DNA of 64,000 bases from CAZYFH01 sp964646815 (GCA_964646815.1 CAZYFH010000018.1:1-64000); one strand, 5' to 3'. Shown: positions 26,103 to 34,943, counted from the stretch's first letter. The notes: generated by a model not told the origin, from the sequence alone. Numbers and translations are program-made.

Positions 26103-27004
26103 CGCTCGGGCAAGCGATCCTGGGACTCGGTGTCATCGTCGGCATCGCCTGTCGACCGGCGCCGGACACCGGCACCGCGGGCGCCGTCCTCGTGTCGGCG
26201 ACCGCAACCGCCGCTCTCGACGGGTTCCGGACGGATGCCTGGTTTCTTCCGGAGGATACGCTCCTCGGGTTCGTAGAGGTTCCTGCCGGCCTTTTCCTTA
26301 TGGGCAGCGACCCGGCCGACGACCCGCTCGCCTTCGGGAACGAACGATGGGATGACACGCGGGCCCGTGGCAGCCTCGACCTGCCCGCGTTCTACCTCGG
26401 TCGGTTCGAGGTCACCGTCGCGCAGTTCCGCGCCTTCGTCGAGGCGACCGGCTTCGAGGTCGACGCCGCCGCGCTGGAGGGGCCACCGACGCACCCGGTT
26501 GCCTCGGTGTCATGGCCCGACGCGCTCGCCTACTGTCGATGGCTAGACGCCCAACTCCGGACATGGTCCCAGACGCCGGCGCCGCTCGGCCGACTGTTCC
26601 GCGACGGCTGGCGCGTCAGCCTACCAAGCGAGGCGCAATGGGAGAAAGCCGCTCGTGGAACAGATGGCCAGATCTACCCCTGGGGCAATACGGCGAGAGC
26701 CGATCGGGCGAACTACGCCGGCAGCAGCACGCGAGCAGTGGGCGCCGTCGCGTGCCCGGAGTGCCCGTACGGTCTCTCGGACATGAGCGGAAACGTCTGG
26801 GAGTGGACGCGAAGCCCCTATCAGACCTACCCCTACGACGAGACGAACGACAGGAAGGATCTCGACGCCGATGCCCTTTGGGTGATGCGTGGTGGGTCGT
26901 ATGCCGACGGCGCGCAAAACGTGCGCGCCGCCGTCCGCGGCGGCGGCGACCCCGGCGCCCGCCGCCCGTTCATGGGGTTCCGTGTGGCGATCTCGCCCCC
27001 GTAA
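26075..27004 (+). CDS. FGE-sulfatase (formylglycine-generating enzyme) domain lipoprotein
   Basis: This protein of about 309 residues (305 from the ATG at 26087) has a lipobox ending IVGIAC. The FGE-sulfatase domain starts FVEVPAGLFLMGSDPADDP and continues with FYLGRFEVTVAQFRAFVEAT, HPVASVSWPDALAYCRWLDA, SEAQWEKAARG, YGLSDMSGNVWEWTRSP and VMRGGSYADG...MGFRVA. Many such domains are structural or cofactor partners rather than sulfatase activators. The Cys pair of true FGE is not evident, although CPECPYG offers two Cys. It overlaps the RnfD-like gene by 28 bp (or 16), so the two are co-translated. Confidence 0.85.
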   Translation: MDIRMRQTVALGQAILGLGVIVGIACRPAPDTGTAGAVLVSATATAALDGFRTDAWFLPEDTLLGFVEVPAGLFLMGSDPADDPLAFGNERWDDTRARGSLDLPAFYLGRFEVTVAQFRAFVEATGFEVDAAALEGPPTHPVASVSWPDALAYCRWLDAQLRTWSQTPAPLGRLFRDGWRVSLPSEAQWEKAARGTDGQIYPWGNTARADRANYAGSSTRAVGAVACPECPYGLSDMSGNVWEWTRSPYQTYPYDETNDRKDLDADALWVMRGGSYADGAQNVRAAVRGGGDPGARRPFMGFRVAISPP

Positions 27005-27056
27005 ACCTGGTGCCGAGGGCCAGGAAGCCGCGTTACATCTGGCCCGTACAGGGCGA

Positions 27057-28199
27057 CTAGCGGGACCCTGATTCAGTGGCGTCGCGGACGTCGGCCTCGA
27101 GAATCCGCGCCCCGCCGAGAATACCCTGGAACGAATAGTTCGCCTCGTGGCAGGCGTACTCATAGACGCGCGTGTCGCTCGCCGGCCACACATACTCTCC
27201 ACTCCACGGCGCGGACCAGATCGTCGGGTCGTCGACGGTGAACTGATAGAGCAGCGCATCGGCGTTGATACGCGTGAAGCGTTCCACCACGTGCAAGTTC
27301 TGTGACGCACCGCCGAGCGCCGGAGTGTCGTTGAAGTTTGTCGTGTCGACCACTAGCGTGTCGCCGTCCCAGCGACCGACCGAGTCGCCCAACCAGCCCC
27401 GGATCGCCGCCGGTGCGTGCTCCTGGTTCATCCGGACAATCCGCGCATCGTGGACCATCTCCGCGAGGATCATCACGTGATCCTCGGTCTGCACAATCCT
27501 CTTCAGGTTGTTGTAGAGGACCGGCAGCATCGGGGGTCCGCCGACCGACCCGAACCCGAGCAGACACCGCTCGGCGAGCGGGCGGATCTCTGGGTCGTCG
27601 TAGGGCCCCGGCGCGCCAGGGCCGTTCTCGATCAGCCAGTAGGCGGTTCCGGTATTCTCGCGGAAAGTCCCCCTGCGCGCGACGGCAAGTTCCCGCGCCT
27701 GCTCGGTCATCGACGGCCGCCGCCCGTTCGCCGGAGCGGTGATGATCGACGTCCTCCACTCACCGTCGATCTGGAAGACGCCGGTGCCGCGGTCGATCCA
27801 GAACGTATTGTACCCACCGACGTTGCCGGCGGCGCCGCTCGACCCATCGCCGCCTGCGGGCGGCGCCTCCCGGTTTGGGTCACTTGGGGCGACCTCAAAG
27901 TTTCCGCTCCGCTCGTCCGAGCCGGACGGCGCCACGTTGAAGAGCGTCCTGAGCGCAGTGGGATCTGCCTCCACTGTCGCCGCCTCCTCATCCGTGAGGG
28001 TAAGCCGGTCGCCGAAGCGCTCCGGCCGCTGCAACGGCGTCAGGGTCGCCGTGTCGAAGGTCCCTGACAGATCCGGACGCCCGTCCGGCGTCCGTGGGAT
28101 GCCGTCCTGGATAGGCTGTGCCAGCGCGACCGACACCACCAGCGTCAGTGTCATTGCCAGTCCGACGACCGAAGCGAGCGCCGGAATTCGACTGCGCAT
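27057..28199 (-). CDS. Secreted protein of the five-copy family (copy 3)
   Basis: This 380-residue protein is the longest family member. It has a signal peptide (MTLTLVVSVALAQ), then RTPDGRPDLSGTF in place of TPWGDPDLQG, TLTPLQRPERF, a glycine/Pro-rich insert (PPAGGDGSSGAAGNVGGYN), AERCLLGFGS, GDSVGRWDGDTLVVDTTNF, ERFTRIN and YEYACHEANYS. The final motif has Ala where the others have Gly. The ATG at 28199 has GGAGGG upstream. It lies 17 bp behind copy 4, so the two form a tandem, co-transcribed pair that has diverged considerably. Confidence 0.82.
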   Translation of the reverse strand: MRSRIPALASVVGLAMTLTLVVSVALAQPIQDGIPRTPDGRPDLSGTFDTATLTPLQRPERFGDRLTLTDEEAATVEADPTALRTLFNVAPSGSDERSGNFEVAPSDPNREAPPAGGDGSSGAAGNVGGYNTFWIDRGTGVFQIDGEWRTSIITAPANGRRPSMTEQARELAVARRGTFRENTGTAYWLIENGPGAPGPYDDPEIRPLAERCLLGFGSVGGPPMLPVLYNNLKRIVQTEDHVMILAEMVHDARIVRMNQEHAPAAIRGWLGDSVGRWDGDTLVVDTTNFNDTPALGGASQNLHVVERFTRINADALLYQFTVDDPTIWSAPWSGEYVWPASDTRVYEYACHEANYSFQGILGGARILEADVRDATESGSR

Positions 28200-28216
28200 C
28201 ACACCCTCCATCGTCC

Positions 28217-29239
28217 TCATCGCGATCCAGATGCTGCGTCGGCCGCCTGTTCCTTCTCGCGCGCGCCCGCGAGGATGTTGTAGAGGCCGTAGTTGCCCTC
28301 GTGGCAGGCGTACTCGTAGAGCGGATACTCGCTCTTGACCATCGGAATCCGATAGGCCCACGGCTCGGCCCAGGCGTCCGGGTCCTCGACCGTAACGTCG
28401 TACATCATCGTCCCGTCCGACACGCGCGTGAATCGCTCGACTAGACGCAGACGTGCTGTGGTCACGCCGCCACGAAAGCTCGTCTCGCGCAGGAAGTTGG
28501 TGGTCTCGACGACCAGCGTCTCCCCGTCCCACCGCCCGCGTGAGTCTCCCATCCACTGCTGGAGGTGATCCGGAAGATGCGGTCGCCCGTCGAGCGGCAC
28601 GACCCGCGAGCTGTGCACCATCTCGTTCAGCAGCACGACGTAGTCGGGGGTCTGGACGAGCTGGACATTCTGGTTGTAGCCCCCGGGCGTCATCGGCGGG
28701 CCGGAGTTGAAGCCGAGAATGCAGCGGACAGCGAACATCCCGGGACCGAGATCTTCGACGAATCCGCCGTAGGTCGGCGAGTGCCGGTTGACCCCTTCGC
28801 GCAGCGCACGCGCGGCCTCCCGCTTGGCGTCTGCCTGCGGCGTCAGAGAGGGGACCCGACCACTCGGAGGATCGACAACCAGCGACGTCTGGTTGGTCGC
28901 ACTGACGCTGTCACCAGGATCGAACCAGAACTGGTTGTAGTTGCCGACGATATCTGCCGGCTCCTGGTCGTCGCGCACGGCGAACGCGGCGAGCCGATCG
29001 GCCTCGAACTGCGCGGCTTCCTCTTCAGTCCAGAAGGCCCGTTCGGCCAGCGCTTCCGGCCGCTCAAACGGCGTCAGCGTCCGGAAATCCCAGACGCCGT
29101 TGAGATCTGGTGCGCCCCACGGGGTCCGTGGCGGTTCCGCCTGGGCGCCGGCGCCCTGCGCGTGCGCTACGGTCGTCAGCAGGACGAGTGACACTGTCAC
29201 GATCACGGCCGCTGATAATAGCGGGAACCTAACGGTCAT
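28217..29239 (-). CDS. Secreted protein of the five-copy family (copy 4)
   Basis: This 340-residue protein has a signal peptide (AVIVTVSLVLLTTVAHAQ). The blocks are RTPWGAPDLNGVWDFRTLTP, NYNQFWFDPGD, VRCILGFNSGPP, VPLDGRPHLP, GDSRGRWDGETLVVETTNF, ERFTRVSDG and YEYACHEGNYGLYNILAG. The ATG at 29239 follows GGGGAGG. It is first in a two-gene unit with copy 3. The NYNQFW block is shared with copy 5 rather than with copy 3, so the tandem pair need not be the most recent duplication. Confidence 0.85.
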   Translation of the reverse strand: MTVRFPLLSAAVIVTVSLVLLTTVAHAQGAGAQAEPPRTPWGAPDLNGVWDFRTLTPFERPEALAERAFWTEEEAAQFEADRLAAFAVRDDQEPADIVGNYNQFWFDPGDSVSATNQTSLVVDPPSGRVPSLTPQADAKREAARALREGVNRHSPTYGGFVEDLGPGMFAVRCILGFNSGPPMTPGGYNQNVQLVQTPDYVVLLNEMVHSSRVVPLDGRPHLPDHLQQWMGDSRGRWDGETLVVETTNFLRETSFRGGVTTARLRLVERFTRVSDGTMMYDVTVEDPDAWAEPWAYRIPMVKSEYPLYEYACHEGNYGLYNILAGAREKEQAADAASGSR

Positions 29240-29420
29240 CTGAGACCTCCCCGGTCTGTTACGCATACACGGAATGTGCTCCATACTACTGCGAAGGGAC
29301 AGAGGTCGCGAAACGCGAGGCAAATCCCTGCCCCGTGTGACCATACAACGTTCAGGCGTCATGTCGCGTGCTGGCGCTCCTCACATTCGAGGAACGACGC
29401 CAGTGTATCCGCAACCGCTC

Positions 29421-29969
29421 TCATTCGCCGCCACGGTTTCGGCGGATGAGGACGCCCGCCTTCCCATTACCCAGCGGCAAGATCCCCCGGCGGAAGAGCC
29501 ACCCGCTCAACGGCAGCCAGCCGACCACGTAGTACATCCATCCGAGGTCCATGAGCTCGATAAGATTGCCGTCGATGTCCCTGGCGAAGAAGAACCTCTG
29601 GCCGTTTGGCGAGCGCTCGGGCGTGCTGACGCATTCGACGCCCAGTCTCACCAGGTAGTCGTACCAGCGCTCGATGTTCCAGACGTTGAACGAGATGTGC
29701 GTCAGCCCGACCCGATTCCACGGAATCTCGACCGGCGGTTGGCTCGGCACGAACCCGAAGACCTCGATGACGGCGCCCCCGGGCACGCGGATCCAGCCGA
29801 TCTTGCAGCTCGGCCGATCCGACTCGACGCCGAAGAAGGCGCGGACCCGCTCGGGCGGCGCCTCCGAGACGCCGACCAGCGGACAGCCGAAGACATCCCA
29901 GTAGAACTGCGCGGCCTTGTTGAAATCTGACACGGTGATGCCGCAATGGCTAAACGATCGCGCTTTCAT
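29421..29969 (-). CDS. VOC-family (glyoxalase/bleomycin-resistance fold) protein
   Basis: This 182-residue protein has a single long VOC domain: FSHCGITVSDFNKAAQFYWD, GLTHISFNVWNIERWYDYLV and DIDGNLIELMDLG. His and Glu at the strand ends could bind a divalent metal. A C-terminal hydrophobic stretch (YYVVGWLPLSGWLFRRG) is unusual and could touch a membrane or ligand. There is no signal peptide. Its ATG overlaps the stop of the GMC oxidoreductase (ATGA), so the two are coupled and probably act in one pathway. It may be an isomerase, epimerase or ring-cleaving dioxygenase. Confidence 0.85.
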   Translation of the reverse strand: MKARSFSHCGITVSDFNKAAQFYWDVFGCPLVGVSEAPPERVRAFFGVESDRPSCKIGWIRVPGGAVIEVFGFVPSQPPVEIPWNRVGLTHISFNVWNIERWYDYLVRLGVECVSTPERSPNGQRFFFARDIDGNLIELMDLGWMYYVVGWLPLSGWLFRRGILPLGNGKAGVLIRRNRGGE

Positions 29970-31489
29970 GAGGTGCTCCTCAAGTCGGTCTCGGCGATAT
30001 GGTCGGCCACTCTCAGCGCCTGCGCCGCAATCGTCAATCCAGGGTTGACCGCAGCCGACGACGGGAAGAACGACGCGTCGATCACGAACAGGTTCCCGAT
30101 GTCATGGGTCCGACAGTACGGATCGAGCACGGACGCCTGCGGGTCGGTCCCGAAGCAGAGCGTGCCACACTGATGGGTCGTGTTCATCGTCTTGTGTGAA
30201 TGCGTGACCACGATCCAGAACCCGAGTCGCTTAAGGATCCGCTTCATCTCCGTCACCAGGCGACGGTGAGCGATAAGGTTGTTCGGACGGTAGTCGAGGC
30301 GAATACGTCCGTCGGGTTCGACGGTTACCCGATTCTCCGGACGCGGCAGGTCCTCTGAAATCGCGAGCCAGTCCACACCGCGCGCGACGCAGGCGTCCCA
30401 GGCCCAGCTCGGCACCCACGGCACGACGGTCTGCACCATCACACCGTGGGTGCGGCCCTGTGACTGGATCTGCCCGAGCGGATAACCGGTGTGCGGCCCC
30501 TGGAAGTAGTAGTCGTTGATCGCCACGGTCTTCTGGAAGACGGTGTAATTTCTCCTGAAGGGGTGAAAGGCTCCCATCATCGTCGCAAGGTGCGCCATGT
30601 ATCGCTTGCCGACGAGCCCGGATGAGTTGGCCAGCCCGGTGGGATGCCGTGCGTTCGCCGACCGCAGCAGCAGCGCGGCCGAGTTCACGGCTCCGCACGA
30701 CACGACCACCAGCGGTGCGGACACCCGAAGCGTCTTACCGTGGCGCTCCACTTCCACCGCCTCAATCGTGCGACCGGTGGCGTCGGTGACAAGCCGGCGC
30801 GCGAACGCGCCGGTCCAGAGCGTGACGTTGGGTTGCGTCGTCGTCGGACGGATGCAGCAGACCTCGGCCTCGCTCTTCGCGTGGCGCTGGCAGGGGAACG
30901 AGTTGCAAGTATTACAGAGGATGCAGCCGTTCGGCTCCCCGGGGTCGAGGAGTCCCAGTGGCAACGGCGACGGATGGAGCCCTTGTTCGCGCAGTTGCTC
31001 GACGGTGCGAGTCATCTCGTCCGAATGCGGGATCGGCGGGTGCGGGAACGGCCCGCGAGGTGCTTCCGTCGGATCGATGCCGCTGGCCCCGTGCACCTGG
31101 TACAGCTGCTCGGCGCGCTCGTAGAACGGCTCCAACGTGTCGTAGTCGATGGGCCACGCGGGCGACACCCCATCGACGTGATCGACCGCCATAAAATCCT
31201 GGGGACGAAGCCGGTAGAGGACGCTACCCCAGAACTTCGTGTTTCCGCCAACGCAGTAGTGGGTGTAGGGCCGGAACGCCTTGCCGTCGCCATCGAGCCA
31301 GCGTTCCGTCGTGCGGTAGCAGAGGTGCTTCCACACGGCCTCCGGATCCCAGTTGGCCGGTTCCTGCGGTACGAAGTCGCCCCGCTCGAGGATGAGCAGA
31401 CGCGCAGAGGTGGCAGCCAGCGCCTGGGCCACCGTGCCGCCCCCGGCGCCGGTACCGATGATGATGACGTCGTAGTGCGGCTGATCCAT
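29966..31489 (-). CDS. GMC-family FAD-dependent oxidoreductase
   Basis: This 507-residue protein has an FAD dinucleotide-binding motif at its very start (VIIIGTGAGGGTVAQALA) and the GMC C-terminal signature FVIDASFFPSSAAVNPGLTI. YCVGGNTKFWGSVLYRLRP near residue 80 marks the second FAD contact. A Cys-rich block (CILCNTCNSFPCQRHAKS) occurs near residue 190 and typifies a GMC subgroup resembling gluconate dehydrogenase. HQCGTLCFGTD is another conserved region near the C-terminus. It probably oxidises an alcohol or sugar. It is coupled to a VOC gene and preceded by a Gfo/Idh/MocA gene (25 bp), suggesting a sugar or cyclitol route. Confidence 0.9.
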   Translation of the reverse strand: MDQPHYDVIIIGTGAGGGTVAQALAATSARLLILERGDFVPQEPANWDPEAVWKHLCYRTTERWLDGDGKAFRPYTHYCVGGNTKFWGSVLYRLRPQDFMAVDHVDGVSPAWPIDYDTLEPFYERAEQLYQVHGASGIDPTEAPRGPFPHPPIPHSDEMTRTVEQLREQGLHPSPLPLGLLDPGEPNGCILCNTCNSFPCQRHAKSEAEVCCIRPTTTQPNVTLWTGAFARRLVTDATGRTIEAVEVERHGKTLRVSAPLVVVSCGAVNSAALLLRSANARHPTGLANSSGLVGKRYMAHLATMMGAFHPFRRNYTVFQKTVAINDYYFQGPHTGYPLGQIQSQGRTHGVMVQTVVPWVPSWAWDACVARGVDWLAISEDLPRPENRVTVEPDGRIRLDYRPNNLIAHRRLVTEMKRILKRLGFWIVVTHSHKTMNTTHQCGTLCFGTDPQASVLDPYCRTHDIGNLFVIDASFFPSSAAVNPGLTIAAQALRVADHIAETDLRSTS

Positions 31490-31514
31490 CGAGACGTCGA
31501 ACGTGGTGTCGGGG

Positions 31515-32522
31515 CTAGTCCGCCCGGTTCAGTACGGCCGGGGCTTGACCCGCACTCTCGTAGATCGCGTCCATGAGTCGCTGATCCACCATCGCCGCCT
31601 CAAGGCTCATCTCCGGCGCGCGGTCGTGTCTAATAGCGCCGATGAAATCTCGATACATTGCCTGATACCCGCGCATGTCGCGAAAGCCCGGCAGGAGCAG
31701 GCGTGGCACGCCGCGACTCCGCACGAGGACGAACGCACCATGCGACTCAAACGTGATGATGCCGTCTCGACCAAAGAGCTTCGACACACGAAGTCCGCGG
31801 AGCAGCGACGGCACCTCGCGCGAATAGTAGAGTGCCCCAACCGCCTCGGTGTCGTACCTGAACGCCACCAGCATGCTCTTCGCGCGTATATCCGGCTCGC
31901 TCCTTGGTAGCGCCGGTCGGTAGCCGTGTACCGACGTCATCATGGGGCCGAGGCTATTGGCCAAGTGCAGCCAGTGGATCCCTTCCTCAAAAAAAGCGTC
32001 GCCGCCCGCCATCGTCTCATCGTTGCGCCAGTCGTCCGCCCGCTTGAGCTTCTTGACCAGCGTCGTGAAGTGCGCGAACACCAGATCACCGATCACGCCC
32101 TCACGGAGGAGGCGCCGGAGGCAGACGGCAAGCGGCTTGTAGTGGTCGTTCTCACCAACAAGGATGACCCTCTGCGCTTGATCGCGGGCATCCTGCACGC
32201 GCTCGAAGTCGGCCGTCGTGGGGTAGGCCGGCTTCTCGACCAGCACGTGCTTGCCGGCGGCGAGGGCCCGGAGCGTTAACTCAAGATGGAATCTCGGCGG
32301 GACGGCGACCACGACCGCGTCGACGGCCGGGTCCTCAAGCGCGGCAGCGTAATCACCGTAGCAGCGGGCGCCCCCGTACCGCTGTCGGAATCGTTCGGCC
32401 TTCGCCGGATCGCGGCTGGCATAGCTGCAGACAACGTCTCGGCGGAGGTGTCGCAGATGACGGCTGTGCACGCCGGTGATGAAGCCGCACCCGAGAAACG
32501 CGACGTCCAGCGGCGCAGCCAC
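31515..32522 (-). CDS. Gfo/Idh/MocA-family NAD(P)-dependent oxidoreductase
   Basis: This 335-residue cytoplasmic protein starts with the Rossmann motif LDVAFLGCGFITGVHSRHL, continues with AVVVAVPPRFHLELTLRAL and carries the family signature HVLVEKPAYPT. The second domain contains EEGIHWLHLANSLGPM, where His is the likely catalytic residue. The start is GTG at 32522; a CATAAT lies only 6 bp upstream. It leads the unit with GMC oxidoreductase and VOC genes. The family oxidises sugars, inositols or related compounds. Confidence 0.9.
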   Translation of the reverse strand: MAAPLDVAFLGCGFITGVHSRHLRHLRRDVVCSYASRDPAKAERFRQRYGGARCYGDYAAALEDPAVDAVVVAVPPRFHLELTLRALAAGKHVLVEKPAYPTTADFERVQDARDQAQRVILVGENDHYKPLAVCLRRLLREGVIGDLVFAHFTTLVKKLKRADDWRNDETMAGGDAFFEEGIHWLHLANSLGPMMTSVHGYRPALPRSEPDIRAKSMLVAFRYDTEAVGALYYSREVPSLLRGLRVSKLFGRDGIITFESHGAFVLVRSRGVPRLLLPGFRDMRGYQAMYRDFIGAIRHDRAPEMSLEAAMVDQRLMDAIYESAGQAPAVLNRAD

Positions 32523-32528
32523 CGGACC

Positions 32529-32534
32529 ATTATG
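32529..32534 (-). promoter_or_regulatory. -10-like CATAAT 6 bp from a GTG start (possible leaderless start)
   Basis: CATAAT is followed by GGTCCG and the GTG of the Gfo/Idh/MocA gene. If used, transcription would begin at or next to the start codon. No ribosome site is present between them. Confidence 0.4.
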
Positions 32535-32569
32535 GGGTATGTGTGCGCGCGACCCGGTTCAGTGTCCCG

Positions 32570-33622
32570 CTAGGGCCTCACCCGAACGTACTTTTGCAGC
32601 CGTCTCGGACGGGGCTCTCCCCCATAGATGTTGCCGTCGCGGTCAACCGCCACAAACTCTGCGCCGTTCCCTGCCGGGTCGCGAGGGTCGCCCCAGGGGT
32701 AGAGGATGAACTCGGTCACCCACCCAGTGGCGACCTCGCCGATGCGGATGCCCATCTCCCATCCGGGGTTTTGCAGGTCGTCCGACTCTGAGTCGGCCAC
32801 GTAGATCTTGCCGTGGCTGTCAAAGAAGACACCGCTCGGCCGTCCGAACTGATTCCACTGCGCGATGAACTCGCCCTCCTGGTCGAAAATCTGCACCCGG
32901 TTGTTCGACCGATCGCCGACGTAAATCCGGCCGTCGTTATCCATGGAGATAGCGTGCAGCGTCCGGAACTCGCCAGGCGCGTAGCCGGTCTTCCCCCATT
33001 CCTTGATGTAGGTCCCGTCCTTCGAGAACTTCACGACGCGGTTGTTCGTCTCGTTGCCGTGCCCGTCGGCCACGAAGACGTCGCCGTTATCGGACACCAC
33101 GACGTCGGCCGGCGCGTTGAAATGGCCCGGCCCGCTCCCGGCTTCGCCAGGCGTACCGAGCGTCATCAGCACCTCGCCCCGCGAGCTGAACTTGATCACC
33201 TGGTGCCCGCGGGTACCCGGCGGCGTGCGCGCCTCAGCGACGGCATCGGTGACCCAGACGTTGCCGTCTGAGTCGACGTCGATCCCATGCGGCCAGATGA
33301 AGAGCCCGCCGCCAAAACTCGTGACGACGTTGCCGTCGAGGTCGAACTGCACCACCGGGTCCAGATCCGAGTCGAGGCACTCATTGCCGAACCGCTCGGG
33401 CGCCGTGGCATCACACCGGATCACAGCCCAGATGTGGCTGGCGTCGTCGTCCGTCGTGACGCCACCCACGGCGCCCATCGTCCGGTCGCCCGGGAGCTTG
33501 GCCCAGCCCTCCACCTGGCGATACGGGTTCGGAAGGACTTGTGCGACGGCCTCGCCCCCCGCACCGAGCGCGACGACGGCGGCAACCGCGACCGAGACTC
33601 CAACTCGACTGAACTTAGACAT
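32570..33622 (-). CDS. Exported NHL-repeat beta-propeller protein
   Basis: This 350-residue protein has a signal peptide (VAVAAVVALGAGGEAVAQ). NHL repeats include WPHGIDVDSDGNVWVTDA, HQVIKFSSRGEVLMTLGTPG, NNRVVKFSKDGTYIKEWG, ISMDNDGRIYVGDRSNN and RVQIFDQEGEFIAQWNQFG. It aligns closely with 3261-4427 (same LPNPYR start and same WPHG and DQEG blocks), so the two are paralogues. The ATG at 33622 with GAGGT upstream is preferred over a GTG two codons earlier. It follows a molybdoenzyme gene by 23 bp. Confidence 0.87.
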   Translation of the reverse strand: MSKFSRVGVSVAVAAVVALGAGGEAVAQVLPNPYRQVEGWAKLPGDRTMGAVGGVTTDDDASHIWAVIRCDATAPERFGNECLDSDLDPVVQFDLDGNVVTSFGGGLFIWPHGIDVDSDGNVWVTDAVAEARTPPGTRGHQVIKFSSRGEVLMTLGTPGEAGSGPGHFNAPADVVVSDNGDVFVADGHGNETNNRVVKFSKDGTYIKEWGKTGYAPGEFRTLHAISMDNDGRIYVGDRSNNRVQIFDQEGEFIAQWNQFGRPSGVFFDSHGKIYVADSESDDLQNPGWEMGIRIGEVATGWVTEFILYPWGDPRDPAGNGAEFVAVDRDGNIYGGEPRPRRLQKYVRVRP

Positions 33623-33645
33623 GATCACACCTCGAAGACTCTGAA

Positions 33646-34812
33646 TTACGCGATCATCACCGTGCGCGGATGCTGCGCATTGTGCTCGAGGAACGTGTGC
33701 TTCACCTCAAGCTCCTCGGCGGTCGGCTGCACATACCCATTGGCGTCGGTCGCGCGCGAAACGACCGTGTGCTCACCAGGTGCCGCGCCGTTCCACGTGT
33801 AGTTAAAGAACTTCCAGGAATACTTCTCGCCCGTCGTTGCGGGATCGATCGTCGCGGGCATCCACGCGCCGTCGTCCACCTTGACCTCCACCGAGTGAAT
33901 CGGCGTGCCGTCGTGCATGATGACGCCAAACACATTGTGCCCGCCGCCGGTGGCGGTCACGCGCGCGATATACGACTTCAGCCGCATAGTGGTAATCGCT
34001 GTCTCCTTCCACTTCATCTCGCCGTTGACCATCTCCCCCTTCAACGTGCGATACCAGCGCGCCTGGTATTTCCCGAGATACTGATCCTGCTGGACGTGGA
34101 TCTCGGAGAGGAACTTGACGTTCGGCGCTCCGTACCAGCCTGGCACTAGCAGCCGCAACGGGCGACCCTGAAACGCCGTGAGTGGCTCACCATTCAGCGC
34201 GTAGGCCAACAGCGGCTCCTCCGAAAGCGCGCGGTCGCGGGGGAGGCTCCGGCCGTATTGCTGATCCACGTTGTAGGTGCGCCCGCGGAACTCGACCTCC
34301 TCCTCACCATGGTCGGCGCCAAAAAACACGAACTCCCGGGCATCGGCCTTAACGCCGGCGCGCTCGAGCACCGCGCGCAGCGGCACGCCAGTCCAGCGAC
34401 CGTTGCTCGACAACCCGTTGAGCGGACCCCGGTTGCCCGAGCACTCGAAACCAAACACGAGCTCGCGGCTGGGCATCGCACGCAGGTCGGCAAGCGACAA
34501 CGCGAGCGGCTCGTCCACGAGTCCCGAGACGTGGAGACGGTAGATCGCCGTGTCGATCTCGGGGTGGCCGTAATGTTGTGTCGTAAAAAACTGATCAATC
34601 GGCGTGAAGAACCCGTCGATGTAGCGGACGTCGATGATGCGGCGATCCGGTGTCCGCTGCAGGACGATCTCGTCGGGCAGGTCGGTGAACTCCATCAACG
34701 ACTCGCCCTGAGCGAGCGCTGGTAGCGACCATTCGGGCAGACCAAGGACCCCGAGCCCGGCCATGGCGAGGCCGCCCTTCAGGATGTCTCGACGGGTGTT
34801 GTGAGTCGTCAT
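33646..34812 (-). CDS. Tat-exported molybdopterin sulfite-oxidase-family oxidoreductase
   Basis: This 388-residue protein has a Tat signal (TTHNTRRDILKGGLAMAG). The Mo-pterin domain contains TTQHYGHPEI, FGFECSGNRGPLNGLSSNGR (Cys is the Mo ligand) and FQGRPLRLLVPGWYGAPNV. The C-terminal immunoglobulin-like dimerisation domain has HSVEVKVDDGAWMPATI and VVSRATDANGYVQP, so this is a full-length sulfite oxidase-type enzyme, unlike 22124-22846. The start at 34812 is chosen for the Tat motif. No cytochrome partner is adjacent. It is co-transcribed with an NHL propeller. Sulfite or another oxyanion is possible as substrate. Confidence 0.88.
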   Translation of the reverse strand: MTTHNTRRDILKGGLAMAGLGVLGLPEWSLPALAQGESLMEFTDLPDEIVLQRTPDRRIIDVRYIDGFFTPIDQFFTTQHYGHPEIDTAIYRLHVSGLVDEPLALSLADLRAMPSRELVFGFECSGNRGPLNGLSSNGRWTGVPLRAVLERAGVKADAREFVFFGADHGEEEVEFRGRTYNVDQQYGRSLPRDRALSEEPLLAYALNGEPLTAFQGRPLRLLVPGWYGAPNVKFLSEIHVQQDQYLGKYQARWYRTLKGEMVNGEMKWKETAITTMRLKSYIARVTATGGGHNVFGVIMHDGTPIHSVEVKVDDGAWMPATIDPATTGEKYSWKFFNYTWNGAAPGEHTVVSRATDANGYVQPTAEELEVKHTFLEHNAQHPRTVMIA

Positions 34813-34857
34813 CTGGTGCGCTCCCATGTGGGCCAACCCCGGTTGGCGTTCGGACGA

Positions 34858-34863
34858 ATTATA
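34858..34863 (-). promoter_or_regulatory. Consensus -10 (TATAAT) upstream of the 33646-34812 molybdoenzyme
   Basis: TATAAT on the minus strand, about 45 bp before the ATG at 34812. The upstream sequence gives no convincing -35. Confidence 0.45.
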
Positions 34864-34943
34864 CCCCCGGTCCCCGGTCACTCCCCCGCCCCAGGGGACG
34901 AAGACACCGCACAACCCGTTCCGTCGCACCAGCCCGTGAGGAC

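Noticed and set aside
26075..27004. A true sulfatase-activating FGE
   Set aside because: No sulfatase gene is adjacent and the paired active-site Cys are not evident; labelled only as an FGE-domain protein.
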